From Caldisericales bacterium (lineage in GTDB: Bacteria; Caldisericota; Caldisericia; JAAYUI01), in NCBI GenBank assembly GCA_012517765.1, contig JAAYUI010000009.1, positions 1 through 33,839 of the forward strand: DNA of 33,839 nucleotides, written 5' to 3'. The first letter of the stretch is position 1. The number at the start of each line of letters is the position of its first letter. The position numbers and the translations under genes are program-made. Shown piece after piece: positions 8,427 through 17,186 of this stretch. The notes below the pieces were generated by a model. That model was not told the origin of the DNA. It saw only the letters and a list, made by a program, of their open reading frames with translations, and ran no database searches.

Positions 8427-9553
8427 AGCTCGGCCTCCTTTCCTGATTGCTTGTAAACAAATTTAGTCCTGCCACCAAGGCCAGTCAAGATTTCATAGGG
8501 GGTGGTCCTGAGTATTCCAGACAAATCTTTTACGGTAACAGCCTCATCGGCATCTTTCCCGATGAGCGTTACCCTGTCCCCAACCTCAACTCCCGGGTTA
8601 TCTGTCACGTCAATCATGAACTGGTCCATACATATTCTTCCCGTTATCCTTGCCTGCTTGCCCTGGACCAGCACAAAACCACCATTTTTAAGGTTCCATC
8701 TCCATCCATCGGCATATCCCACAGGCACAGTTGCGATGACCCTTGTAGAATCAGCGACAAAATCCCTGCCGTAGCCGACACTTTCACCCTTGTGGATGAC
8801 TTTCATGTCGCAAACAACAGAAGTCCATGAAAGAATCGGCAGGAGTTCCTGGTCGAACCTGCCGCCAACTGGTACCCCATAGAGCATCATGCCTGGCCTG
8901 ACCATATCAAAATGGTACTCCGGATAATTCATCGTTGCGGCCGATGCAGAGGCATGGAGTATTGGCGTTGCTCCCATTGCCTTTGCCTCAAGGGCCACTG
9001 CTGTGAATAGGTCGGCCTGGCGCTTTGTGAATTCAGGATCAGAATCGGCCGCAGCAAAGTGGGTAAATAGGCCACTGATCCTGATTTTTGGGAGCTTCAT
9101 CACACTTTTTATAAATGGCACCGAGTCCTTGACCGATATCCCGGCCCAGCACATGCCTGTATCGACCTTTATGTGCACCGGTACCGGAGCAGGTGTTAGC
9201 CTGTCAAGTTCCACTGCAAGCTGGTAGTCGAAAATGGTCGGGGTGATCTGGTAATGCAGTATGTCAGAAGCATAGGCAGAGTGTGTATAGCCAAGTATGA
9301 GTATTGGACAGACAACTCCCCCTGCTCTTAGCTTGATTGCTTCCTCCGGGGTCTGGGCAGCCAGCCAGTCGGCACCATTATAGGCGAGCGCTTGCGAGAC
9401 TGCGACATCACCGTGTCCATAAGCGTTGGCCTTGACAACAGCCATCACCTTTGGCGCCCGGGAGATCCTTCTCACCAGACCAAGGTTTGATATTAGCCTG
9501 TCAATGTCCACCGTTGCCAGCGAAGGCAACACTTTCTCTGGTGCAAGACTCAT
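8423..9553 (-). CDS. alr: Alanine racemase
   Basis: The 376-residue PLP enzyme interconverts L- and D-alanine for peptidoglycan. The PLP-binding lysine is K41 in AVVKANAYGHG. The second catalytic residue is Y261 in SVGYGRDF, matching Tyr265 of the Geobacillus enzyme. GYADG (279-283) and GRICMDQ (305-311) are further family landmarks. The N-terminal TIM barrel and C-terminal beta domain have normal length. The ATG overlaps the pmbA stop (ATGA, 9553-9550). The end, GAGGCCGAGCTGTGA, doubles as ribosome-binding context and start for the selenoprotein gene. Together with uppP it gives the operon a cell-envelope component. Confidence 0.96.
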   Translation of the reverse strand: MSLAPEKVLPSLATVDIDRLISNLGLVRRISRAPKVMAVVKANAYGHGDVAVSQALAYNGADWLAAQTPEEAIKLRAGGVVCPILILGYTHSAYASDILHYQITPTIFDYQLAVELDRLTPAPVPVHIKVDTGMCWAGISVKDSVPFIKSVMKLPKIRISGLFTHFAAADSDPEFTKRQADLFTAVALEAKAMGATPILHASASAATMNYPEYHFDMVRPGMMLYGVPVGGRFDQELLPILSWTSVVCDMKVIHKGESVGYGRDFVADSTRVIATVPVGYADGWRWNLKNGGFVLVQGKQARITGRICMDQFMIDVTDNPGVEVGDRVTLIGKDADEAVTVKDLSGILRTTPYEILTGLGGRTKFVYKQSGKEAEL

Positions 9554-10884
9554 TGGCTTGTTACTTTTATCCCTTCGAACCTGATGCTTGGAGTGATTGT
9601 CGTAATTAGGTCTTCAACATCGCTTGATATACCGCTTATGTTTTTGATCATCTCGAATACATTTCCAGCGATCATGGTTCCCAGGAGGGGTGTTGTTATC
9701 TTTCCGTTCTCGATTAAATACCCTCCCTTTATAACACCAGAGAAATCGCCAGATGAGGGGTCGAAATTGCCAGAATATCTTTTCACAAGAAGGCCAAGTT
9801 TTGTGTCTGCAATGAGCTCTTCAAGTGTACTTTTGCCATTTTCCACGATAATGTTGGTTGTGGAAACGGAAGGGGTCGAAGATGGTGGTCCTGAGGCATG
9901 GCCATTTGATATAGTTTTGTCCCTTGCTGCTGTCCTTGCATTGTGGAAAGGCTCTGTGAAAATGCCGTTTTTTATTGGCCACATGATTTTTGGTGCGATT
10001 CCTTCCCTATCAAAGTTGGTTGACTCAAATCTGCCGGGGCGCCTTCCATCATCAAGGATGGACAACTTTTCGGAAGCAACCTGTTTCCCTTGCATTCCGG
10101 CAAACCTTGACTCGCCCATCTGGATGGAATTGGCGTTGCAGGACCACAGGATTGTTGGAAAAACAAGTTCGCCAAGTGCGTCACCAAAAAAGATTACCGG
10201 ACCTTCAAAGCTCTTTCCACTTTTTGCACCGAGTGATTCAATGACATTTTTTGAGAACTTCCTTGCCACCTCTGAAACATTGATCTTTTTTGGGTCGGTT
10301 GTGGCACCAAAGGCACCATCCATCGATGAAACGGTCTCGCCATCTTTTGCCATGCCATAGACAAAATAGAAAATTCCGGTCCTCTCCTGTGAAAGATTAA
10401 TCCCGTTTGAGTTGGCAAGTGTTGAAACAGTGGAAGCCAGGTTGAATTTGGCCATGTCAACTGAAACCCTGCTATCATAGGCCTTGCATTCCAGGAGCAT
10501 CTGTTTGGCGTAGCCCACAACCTTGTCGAGGCCCATTTCAGCAAGGCCTTGATTGTGGAGGTCTCCAATTGAGATTGTTTCTCCCTGGTCTGGAAGGACG
10601 TTTGAATCGTCAGGTGGTGATGACTTGGCAATTGCCATTGCCTCTTCGATGGCCATCTGCACTTTTGAATCTTCGAAGGAATTTATGCATGAAAAGCCCT
10701 GTGAATGGGAATTGATGACCCTTACGCCAAGCCAGCTGCCTTTGTCCGAAGTTGCAACATGTATCTCGTTGTCCTGCGCACTGACAGAGATGTTCTTGCT
10801 GTGGGAAATGGCCACCTCGGCATTTTGCGCACCGGCTTTTTTGCACATTCCAAGCGTGTGTTCCGCTATTTCTCTTGTGTCCAT
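9550..10884 (-). CDS. pmbA: TldE/PmbA, non-catalytic partner of the TldD metalloprotease
   Basis: The 444-residue protein belongs to the U62 peptidase-like family. PmbA (TldE) lacks the zinc motif and forms a heterodimer with TldD that degrades or trims peptides, for example in microcin maturation and antitoxin turnover. I chose the ATG at 10884 because it overlaps the tldD stop (TAATG) with GGAGG six bases upstream; an in-frame ATG 27 bases earlier lies inside tldD and lacks a comparable site. The sequence begins MDTREIAEHTL and shows family segments such as SGKSFEGPVIF, GRRPGRF and FSGVIKGGYLIENGK. No HExxxH is present, as expected. Co-transcription with tldD supports a TldD/E complex. Confidence 0.93.
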   Translation of the reverse strand: MDTREIAEHTLGMCKKAGAQNAEVAISHSKNISVSAQDNEIHVATSDKGSWLGVRVINSHSQGFSCINSFEDSKVQMAIEEAMAIAKSSPPDDSNVLPDQGETISIGDLHNQGLAEMGLDKVVGYAKQMLLECKAYDSRVSVDMAKFNLASTVSTLANSNGINLSQERTGIFYFVYGMAKDGETVSSMDGAFGATTDPKKINVSEVARKFSKNVIESLGAKSGKSFEGPVIFFGDALGELVFPTILWSCNANSIQMGESRFAGMQGKQVASEKLSILDDGRRPGRFESTNFDREGIAPKIMWPIKNGIFTEPFHNARTAARDKTISNGHASGPPSSTPSVSTTNIIVENGKSTLEELIADTKLGLLVKRYSGNFDPSSGDFSGVIKGGYLIENGKITTPLLGTMIAGNVFEMIKNISGISSDVEDLITTITPSIRFEGIKVTSQ

Positions 10885-12272
10885 TATCTGCCTCCAAGCA
10901 TTGCCTTGCATTTGATCGAGGGCCCGCCGCCATCGACTTTGGCAGGCTGTATTTTCCCACAGGCCCCGGAACCCATTGCAAACTCAAAGTCATTTCCGAC
11001 CATGTCCACGCTTTTCAGGACATCAAAGGCCTGGCCGGAGATGGTGACGTTTTTCACCAGCCTGCCGACCTTCCCCCTGGCTATTTCGTAGGCCTCGCCG
11101 CATCCGAACATGAATTCTGCGTTTGCGTCAGCCTCGCCATTTTCGGGGTTTACCAGAAGGTAGCCCTTGTCTACCGAGCCAATGATCTCATCAAAACTGT
11201 TTTTGCCAGGTCTTATGTATGTGTTTCTCATCCTTATTATCGGGACATCAGTGTAACCCCATGCCCTTGCATTGCCGGTGGGTTCAACACCAAACAGCTC
11301 TGCTGTTTCCCTGCTGTGGAGATATGAAGACAAAATGCCGTCTTTTATGATGACCGTTCCCCCGGCCTCTACACCCTCATCGTCAACCTCGATGTAGCCC
11401 GCAGGGTTGCCAATCTTCATCAGATTTGGCCCGTCATCGACCATGGTGATCAAGTCTGAGGCTATCTTCTGGCCAATCTTGCCTGCCGTTATCGACCCTG
11501 AAAGTACGAAATCAGCCTCGACCGTGTGTCCTATTGCCTCATGTGCAAGGATGCCAACCATGCCCGGTTTTAGAACGACATTGTGTATCCCGCCTTCCAC
11601 ATAGGGCGCATCCAGCTTGTCAACGGCTATTCTGGCGGCCTTTTCAGCCATCTGCTCTGGTGTCCTGGAATCAAAGAGTTCATCAAAACCACCAACAACG
11701 CCCCTGGATTCAAAAGAGCTCTGCATCTGACCATCTTTTGAGGCAACAGCAACGCAGTAGAAATCAGGCTTGGAGAGCCTACTGTGGCACTTTGCCCCAT
11801 CATTTGTCATCACCCACTTGTTTTCTGTTGTTTCTGAGTAGTAGGTTGTGGCAGTCACGATAAATTGGGAGTTTTTCCTGATCAGTGACTCGATCCTTAT
11901 GGCCAGAGCTATTTTTTCTTCAAACGGAATGTCTTCGAGGTCTTTTTTTGCCTTATATCCATAGTCCCTGCTTGCAAGTTTTTTTGGGGGCAGGGCCGGC
12001 ACTTTCTTTTGTGACTGCGAACCAATTGCCATGGCTGCTATCTCGGCATCTCTCAGGGCTCTGGCAAGGGAATCTGGATCAAGGTCGGATGTTGAAGCAA
12101 AGCCCCATGCACCGTTCCTGAGCACCCTTATGCCTGCCCCAATGCTCCTTTTGGAGCTGGATGTTTCGAGCAGGCCGTTTTTTATTGCCACGCCACGGCT
12201 TGTCTTGTCAGAAATCCTTATTTCGCAAAACCCATTGCTCAAAGACAATGCTTTCTCAATCAGATCAAACAT
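10884..12272 (-). CDS. tldD: TldD zinc metalloprotease
   Basis: The 462-residue catalytic half of the TldD/E protease has zinc motif HEAIGH (244-249, HExxxH) in LAHEAIGHTVEAD and the conserved C-terminal cysteine segment FMFGCGEAY. It processes peptides in the cytoplasm together with PmbA, encoded immediately downstream. The ATG at 12272 shares a base with the TGA of the preceding gene (TGATG), with AAGGAGG four bases upstream. The length and all landmarks are normal for the family. Nothing nearby looks like a ribosomally made peptide substrate, although a radical SAM/SPASM enzyme heads the same operon. Confidence 0.95.
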   Translation of the reverse strand: MFDLIEKALSLSNGFCEIRISDKTSRGVAIKNGLLETSSSKRSIGAGIRVLRNGAWGFASTSDLDPDSLARALRDAEIAAMAIGSQSQKKVPALPPKKLASRDYGYKAKKDLEDIPFEEKIALAIRIESLIRKNSQFIVTATTYYSETTENKWVMTNDGAKCHSRLSKPDFYCVAVASKDGQMQSSFESRGVVGGFDELFDSRTPEQMAEKAARIAVDKLDAPYVEGGIHNVVLKPGMVGILAHEAIGHTVEADFVLSGSITAGKIGQKIASDLITMVDDGPNLMKIGNPAGYIEVDDEGVEAGGTVIIKDGILSSYLHSRETAELFGVEPTGNARAWGYTDVPIIRMRNTYIRPGKNSFDEIIGSVDKGYLLVNPENGEADANAEFMFGCGEAYEIARGKVGRLVKNVTISGQAFDVLKSVDMVGNDFEFAMGSGACGKIQPAKVDGGGPSIKCKAMLGGR

Positions 12273-13666
12273 CAGTCCTCCTTTTGTCCGGTGGCCATTT
12301 TCCTGATGATTATTATCGGTGTTTGGTCGTCCTCGTTGCCGGCAGGGTTGTCAGCCATAAATTGCTCGAGCTCTTTTTTGTCTACACCGTCAGAGGCACC
12401 AACTGCCCATGCTATTCCCATGTCGTTGGCATCAATAATTGCCGCTTCAAAGCCAGTTTTTTCCTTTATTATCTGGGCAAGCCTGTCACTGTTGTACGGT
12501 CCTGGTATGACAAAATAATCGTAGGGGGCCATCGATGCCGGCATGTCGTCTATCATCGCAACCTCGGGCCCTGCCACCATATAAAACCAGCCCTTTTTGC
12601 CGATCAGCTTGCCAAGAGCACCACAAAACGTTGCAAAAAGTATTTTTGCTAGTCCTGCTATTTCAATTGCCACCTGGAAGGAGAGCGGATTTGCAAGGGG
12701 GGAAGTTGTAGCAAATGAATTTTTTGACGAAGCTGTTACAAAACCGGAAAGCATCCTCGCGATCCTTGTGGAGTGAATTGTTTCCGCAGAGTAGATCCTT
12801 GCCTGTGTTATTGCAGCCACAGCAGAAGCAAATGTTACTATGTCACCTTTTTGGACAATGCCTTTTATCGATTCTGCAATAACCTGTGCTGCGTCATCTT
12901 CCTCGGTGATTATTTTTGTTTTTACAGATATCTTTACCGAGCCGGGTTTTGAAGGAAGAGGTGGTTTTAAGGTTATCTTTTTTGCCTCATCCGGGAACAC
13001 TCTTTCGATCTCTTCCAGACACTTGTTGCCTTTTCTTCTTCTGGTGCCCTCTTTCCATATATCGAGGGCCTTTTCTTTCTGGCCGGTCTTCTCGTAGCAT
13101 TGCCCGAGGAGGACAAAATCGGTCTCATAGAAATTTGATGGTTCGAGCCTCTTGAACTCCTCGAAGTACCAGATCGCATCATTGAGACGGCCAAGCTCAA
13201 AAAGGCAATGCGAAATCCTTTTAAGAAGATACCTGTAGATTGAAAGTATGTCCCTTCTGAGGTGCTCTTTGCCGATGTCCATTCCTTTTATGTAGACCTG
13301 GAAGGCTGCCTCGAGGTCTTTTTTGTGATAATAATAGACGTCACCCATTGAAAGGTAGTACCAGTACTGTGTTGGTCTCTGGTCAAAAATTTTCTGCAGC
13401 AAATCGATGGCCTTCTGGTATTCACCAGAAATACTGTAGATTCTGGCCAGCAATCTCACAGATCGCGGGTATTTACAACCACCACAGTCGACCACTTTTT
13501 CGAGGAAATCTCTGGCCTGTTTTTCCTTTCCGGTTTTTCTCAGTGCTTTGCAGTAAAGCTCCGCGTCCCTGTCCGAGGTTTTTGCCGGATCTGGATTTCC
13601 ATAAGTCCTGACGATGTTTTCATGGTCGTTTGATTCGAGATATTTTCTTGTTCTATACGATTGCAT
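12272..13666 (-). CDS. TPR protein fused to a CofE-like (F420-0:gamma-glutamyl ligase-like) domain
   Basis: The 464-residue protein starts at ATG 13666, overlapping the GTPase gene by 14 bases. A longer reading from TTG 13708 would overlap it by 56 and is less likely. Residues 1-235 are helical TPR-like repeats (for example KAIDLLQKIFDQRP, DAIWYFEEFKRLEP and KALDIWKEGTRRR). Residues 250-450 resemble the F420_ligase family: QKGDIVTFASAVAAITQAR, then LGKLIGKKGWFYMVAG, the proline-rich APYDYFVIPGP, and AAIIDANDMG. True CofE adds glutamates to F420-0. No other F420 gene is present, so the substrate is unknown. I am fairly sure of the TPR part and moderately sure of the CofE-like part. The fusion may act as a scaffolded ligase with the adjacent GTPase system. 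Confidence 0.68.
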   Translation of the reverse strand: MQSYRTRKYLESNDHENIVRTYGNPDPAKTSDRDAELYCKALRKTGKEKQARDFLEKVVDCGGCKYPRSVRLLARIYSISGEYQKAIDLLQKIFDQRPTQYWYYLSMGDVYYYHKKDLEAAFQVYIKGMDIGKEHLRRDILSIYRYLLKRISHCLFELGRLNDAIWYFEEFKRLEPSNFYETDFVLLGQCYEKTGQKEKALDIWKEGTRRRKGNKCLEEIERVFPDEAKKITLKPPLPSKPGSVKISVKTKIITEEDDAAQVIAESIKGIVQKGDIVTFASAVAAITQARIYSAETIHSTRIARMLSGFVTASSKNSFATTSPLANPLSFQVAIEIAGLAKILFATFCGALGKLIGKKGWFYMVAGPEVAMIDDMPASMAPYDYFVIPGPYNSDRLAQIIKEKTGFEAAIIDANDMGIAWAVGASDGVDKKELEQFMADNPAGNEDDQTPIIIIRKMATGQKED

Positions 13667-14207
13667 CCTGATCTTCCTGCGCCAGTCCTGTTCTTTCAAC
13701 CAGCTCAAATAGCTTTATCAAAACATTTTTTACAGATTCCCTGTCCTTGGCCATGCACGATACAACCTCGACACTTTCGTCAATCCCAAGCATTTGTCCG
13801 ACCTGTTCAGGGCTCAGGGAACCTATAATGTCCTGCTTGTTTGCCGCAACAACACATGGTATCTGGAGTTTTGGCAAAAAGAAAGCAAGATAACGTCTTG
13901 CTTCTATAATTGACTTGTAATCTGCCGAATCGACAATCAACACCATGCCTACGGCCCCGACCGAGAGGACATCCCACATATACGAAAACCTCTCCTGTCC
14001 TGGTGTTCCAAATATATAGAGCACAAGATCATCATCAATTGTCAGCCTTCCAAAATCAAGTGCGACCGTTGTCTGGTTTTTTATGACCCTTGTTTCATCT
14101 GTTACTGCCTTTTCTGTTGAAACCACTGGTATCTCAGAAACCGACCTGATCAAACTTGTCTTGCCGGATGAAAAAGGTCCGGTCACAAGTATTTTGACTC
14201 TCTTCAT
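13653..14207 (-). CDS. Small Ras-like GTPase of the MglA/CvnD (Rup) type
   Basis: The 184-residue GTPase has G1 GPFSSGKTS (10-18), G3 FGTPGQERF (66-74, with the TPG variant instead of TAG) and G4 NKQD (123-126). The TPGQ form is typical of prokaryotic MglA and Streptomyces conservon CvnD GTPases, which work with Roadblock/LC7 GAP or scaffold proteins in polarity and signalling. Two Roadblock genes lie about 10 kb away, divergently transcribed. The gene overlaps the upstream DUF4388 gene by ATGA, which suggests that the two proteins act together. No membrane anchor is visible. Confidence 0.9.
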   Translation of the reverse strand: MKRVKILVTGPFSSGKTSLIRSVSEIPVVSTEKAVTDETRVIKNQTTVALDFGRLTIDDDLVLYIFGTPGQERFSYMWDVLSVGAVGMVLIVDSADYKSIIEARRYLAFFLPKLQIPCVVAANKQDIIGSLSPEQVGQMLGIDESVEVVSCMAKDRESVKNVLIKLFELVERTGLAQEDQDAIV

Positions 14208-14845
14208 AGCTTCCTGAGATAGTCAATAATTTTTGATATGAATGACTGTTTTGGCTTCTGGTCATTTTGCCCGTTCTGCACAAAATCTGTTCTTTGTTTT
14301 ACTGCGGCCCTTCTGATGACCCCAACCTGCAAAAGCGAATAAAAAATCCTTATTGCGTCAAACTCTGGCCAACCAAGGTCTTTGCTGATGTCGCCCAGTG
14401 ATTTTTCGCCATCTATAAGCCCGATTATCTGCCACTGTTTTGAATCAAAAACCAGATCGTAGGTCTCAAATTCTGATGAAAGCGAATAAATAATGTTAGT
14501 GGAAGGAATTTCACGTCTCAAGGTTTCGTAGAGCTTTATTCTTCCAGAGGCTTCCAGGAGCAACTGGTCCATTGAAACGATGATGTTTGTTTCGGGACTG
14601 TTTTCATCGCTTATAAACCTGAAGCTGCCATTTTCAGCCTCACATATTGCGAAAAAGGCCTCCTTGCCATTCTGGTTGTCTGCAAAAGCGGCGGTTATGC
14701 CACCATTCATAAAAAAAACTGATGCTTCAAATCTCCTTCCGGATTGCTCCAGAAAAAGCTGGAGCTTGCCAGTGCGCTTCGAGATCCAGATAAACTGGCA
14801 TATTTCTATAACCGAGAAATCTTTTATGTTTCCTGCAAGTTCCAT
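14204..14845 (-). CDS. DUF4388 (PatA-like N-terminal) domain protein
   Basis: The 213-residue protein opens with the DUF4388 pattern: ELAGNIKDFSVIEICQFIW, SKRTGKLQLF, a segment around FFMNGGITAAF, and GKEAFFAICEAENGSFRF (within about 2-100). The fold is common in response regulators and signalling proteins linked to gliding and twitching motility. Residues 135-180 (IIGLIDGEKSLGDISKDLG, then IRIFYSLLQVGVIRR) look like a winged-helix segment often found at the C-terminus of this family. The tail is polar and ends with a short amphipathic helix. The start has GAGG five bases upstream and follows mutS2 after 7 bases, the only gap in the operon. It overlaps the GTPase gene by ATGA, so it is the likely partner. 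Confidence 0.82.
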   Translation of the reverse strand: MELAGNIKDFSVIEICQFIWISKRTGKLQLFLEQSGRRFEASVFFMNGGITAAFADNQNGKEAFFAICEAENGSFRFISDENSPETNIIVSMDQLLLEASGRIKLYETLRREIPSTNIIYSLSSEFETYDLVFDSKQWQIIGLIDGEKSLGDISKDLGWPEFDAIRIFYSLLQVGVIRRAAVKQRTDFVQNGQNDQKPKQSFISKIIDYLRKL

Positions 14846-14852
14846 CTATACC

Positions 14853-17186
14853 TCACTTTAAGAAGACTATTGTTACGGCATCGCCACCCTCGTTTGGCTG
14901 GGCGAGGTTGAACCTGTCAACACGGGGGCAGTGTGGCAGATAGTCCTGTATGGCCTTCCTCAAGACCCCTGAACCCCTGCCATGAACGACATATACGAAT
15001 GGCATACCAGCGGAATAGGCGCTGTCAAGATATCTTTCAAGCTTTATAAGCGCGTCCTCTATGGGCATGCCGAAAAGTTCCAGCTTTATCGGTACCGACT
15101 GTGTTTCCGGCCTGACTTCCGGTTTCCCTGCCTCCTCGCCTTCCACAGGTTCGCATACCAGTTCAACGCTGCCTGCCGGCAACTGTACCCTTGCCGTTCC
15201 AACCTGGACAAGTACTTTGCCCTTTTCAGGATATATGTCCATGACAACACCCTGCGATTTGAACCTTGGGACATAAACGATGTCTCCCGCTTTTATGCCT
15301 TCGACATCGACTGGCGTTGTTCTTGGCTGTTCCTCTTCTGCCTTTGAGACCTCCTCGTGGATCTCCTGAAGGCGCTTCTGGAGGATGTCAGTTTCCTTAT
15401 TTTGTCTCGAGGCCTTGGCAAGCTTTTTGACTATCTCGTCTGCTTCAGCAAGCTTCTCTCCAAAAAACTTCCTGGCCTTCAGGAGCTCACGATCGAGCAT
15501 CTGTTTGCGGTTCTGCTCTATTTCCACAAGCTCTATTTCGCGCTTCCTCAAGAGCTCCTCGGCCTCCATCCTGGCCTTGCTGACCTGCTCCCTTTCCTCC
15601 ATTATCATCCTGGCATCTTCAGCCATCCTGGATATTATGTCTGCGCTATTTTTGTCCTCCGGCCTCATGAGTGCCCTTGCTCTTGAGACCACCAAATCGG
15701 GAAGCCCTGTCCTCTCGGCTATTTCAAAAGCATGTGAGGAACCAGGCGTCCCAACATGTATCTTGTAAGTTGGCATGAGGGTCTCATGGTCAAATCCAAC
15801 CGAAGCATTTACCGCATTTATGTTGTTGTATGCAAAACCCTTCATCTCGCCGATGTGCGTCGTGATTATTGTTGGGCAACTGATTTCATAAAAGTGTTCG
15901 GCAATGGCATAGGCCAGGGAAGCCCCCTCAGTCGGATCAGTTCCGGCACCAAGCTCGTCCAGAAGGACAAGTTTCGAGGGTGATGCATCTCCGATTATCA
16001 GTGATATATTTTTCAGATGCGACGAGAAGGTGGAAAGATTCTGGGCGAGACTCTGTTCATCTCCAATATCCAGAAGGACGTCATCAAAAATGCCCATCTC
16101 GATCCCTTCACTGCACGGGAGATGAAGCCCACACTGGGTCATTGCCACAAAGAGGCCAACAGTTTTGAGTGAGGCAGTTTTCCCTCCGGTATTTGGCCCG
16201 GTGAGTATGATCATCCTGAAGTCAGAGCCGATTCTTATGTCGATTGGCACTGGTTCATTTATCAGCGGGTGTCTCCCACCCCTGATGTCCAGTCTGTAGC
16301 CATCGTTTATGACTGGTTCATTGCAGTTCCATCTTATCGAGAGTTCTGCCCTTGCAAACATGAAGTCCAGGCTGGAAAGTGCCCCATCGATCACTTCCAT
16401 GTCTTCAGACTTCGTGGCTATTTCATCAGATATTCTCCTCAATATTTCTGCAATTTCCTCGCGCTCCCTGAGTCGCAGGTTCCTGAGGTCATTGTTTAGT
16501 GGGATAACAGAAAGAGGCTCCACATAGAGTGTTTGCCCCGATGCGGAAGAATCATGGACTATGCACGGGAAGTGGTTTTTATACTCACTTTTGAGCGGGA
16601 TTACATACCTGTCATCGCGGATAGTGATTATCGGGTCCTGTATCATCTTGGAGTAAGAAGAGGATTTCATTATTTCCCCAAGCTTGGACTGTATCTTTGT
16701 GTGCACAAGCCTCATCTGGACCCTTATAGAGGCAAGCCTTTCAGAGGCAGAATCAAGGACTTCCCCGTGATCGTCGACTGTCTTTGCAATCATCTGTTCG
16801 ATTGCCTGCTGTGGTTTTATTCTTGAAGCAACCACCCAGACATCCGGGATGTCTTCCTTCGAACCTTCCAGCGATGATTTTACAGATCTTGAGCATCTGA
16901 GGGTTTTTAACACCTCAAGTAATTCCTCTGGTGAGAGCGGTGAGCCGATAAGACATGATTTGATATAGTCGGTTATCGATTTTGCATCAATGAACGGTAA
17001 CGGGCCGTATCTGAGGAGTTGGTCCTTGCACTGGGATGTTTCTCTCTGCAGTCTCGCAACTTCTTCAGCCGAACTCGTGGGGAGCATTACAAAAACAAGG
17101 TCTCTGCCACCCTGGGTGTGTGCAAATTCGGTGAGTTTTTCCTTTATTTTTTCAAACTCAAGCACCCTAAGGGCATGTTCATTCAC
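14853..17186 (-). CDS. mutS2: Endonuclease MutS2 (ribosome rescue / anti-recombination ATPase)
   Basis: The 777-residue protein has MutS2 architecture. The MutS core ATPase has Walker A GPNTGGKT (330-337), Walker B KLVLLDELGAGTDPTEGA (405-422) and ITTHIGEMKGF. A long charged coiled coil (about 510-620), a KOW-like patch (GDIVYVPRFKSQGVVMD) and a C-terminal Smr domain (about 700-777) follow. The Smr HGRGSGVLR motif is present, but the usual LDLRG/LDLHG reads LELFG. MutS2 separates collided ribosomes in B. subtilis and suppresses recombination elsewhere. The start is GTG 17186, overlapping the previous stop (GTGA), with GGAGG five bases upstream. Confidence 0.95.
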   Translation of the reverse strand: MNEHALRVLEFEKIKEKLTEFAHTQGGRDLVFVMLPTSSAEEVARLQRETSQCKDQLLRYGPLPFIDAKSITDYIKSCLIGSPLSPEELLEVLKTLRCSRSVKSSLEGSKEDIPDVWVVASRIKPQQAIEQMIAKTVDDHGEVLDSASERLASIRVQMRLVHTKIQSKLGEIMKSSSYSKMIQDPIITIRDDRYVIPLKSEYKNHFPCIVHDSSASGQTLYVEPLSVIPLNNDLRNLRLREREEIAEILRRISDEIATKSEDMEVIDGALSSLDFMFARAELSIRWNCNEPVINDGYRLDIRGGRHPLINEPVPIDIRIGSDFRMIILTGPNTGGKTASLKTVGLFVAMTQCGLHLPCSEGIEMGIFDDVLLDIGDEQSLAQNLSTFSSHLKNISLIIGDASPSKLVLLDELGAGTDPTEGASLAYAIAEHFYEISCPTIITTHIGEMKGFAYNNINAVNASVGFDHETLMPTYKIHVGTPGSSHAFEIAERTGLPDLVVSRARALMRPEDKNSADIISRMAEDARMIMEEREQVSKARMEAEELLRKREIELVEIEQNRKQMLDRELLKARKFFGEKLAEADEIVKKLAKASRQNKETDILQKRLQEIHEEVSKAEEEQPRTTPVDVEGIKAGDIVYVPRFKSQGVVMDIYPEKGKVLVQVGTARVQLPAGSVELVCEPVEGEEAGKPEVRPETQSVPIKLELFGMPIEDALIKLERYLDSAYSAGMPFVYVVHGRGSGVLRKAIQDYLPHCPRVDRFNLAQPNEGGDAVTIVFLK

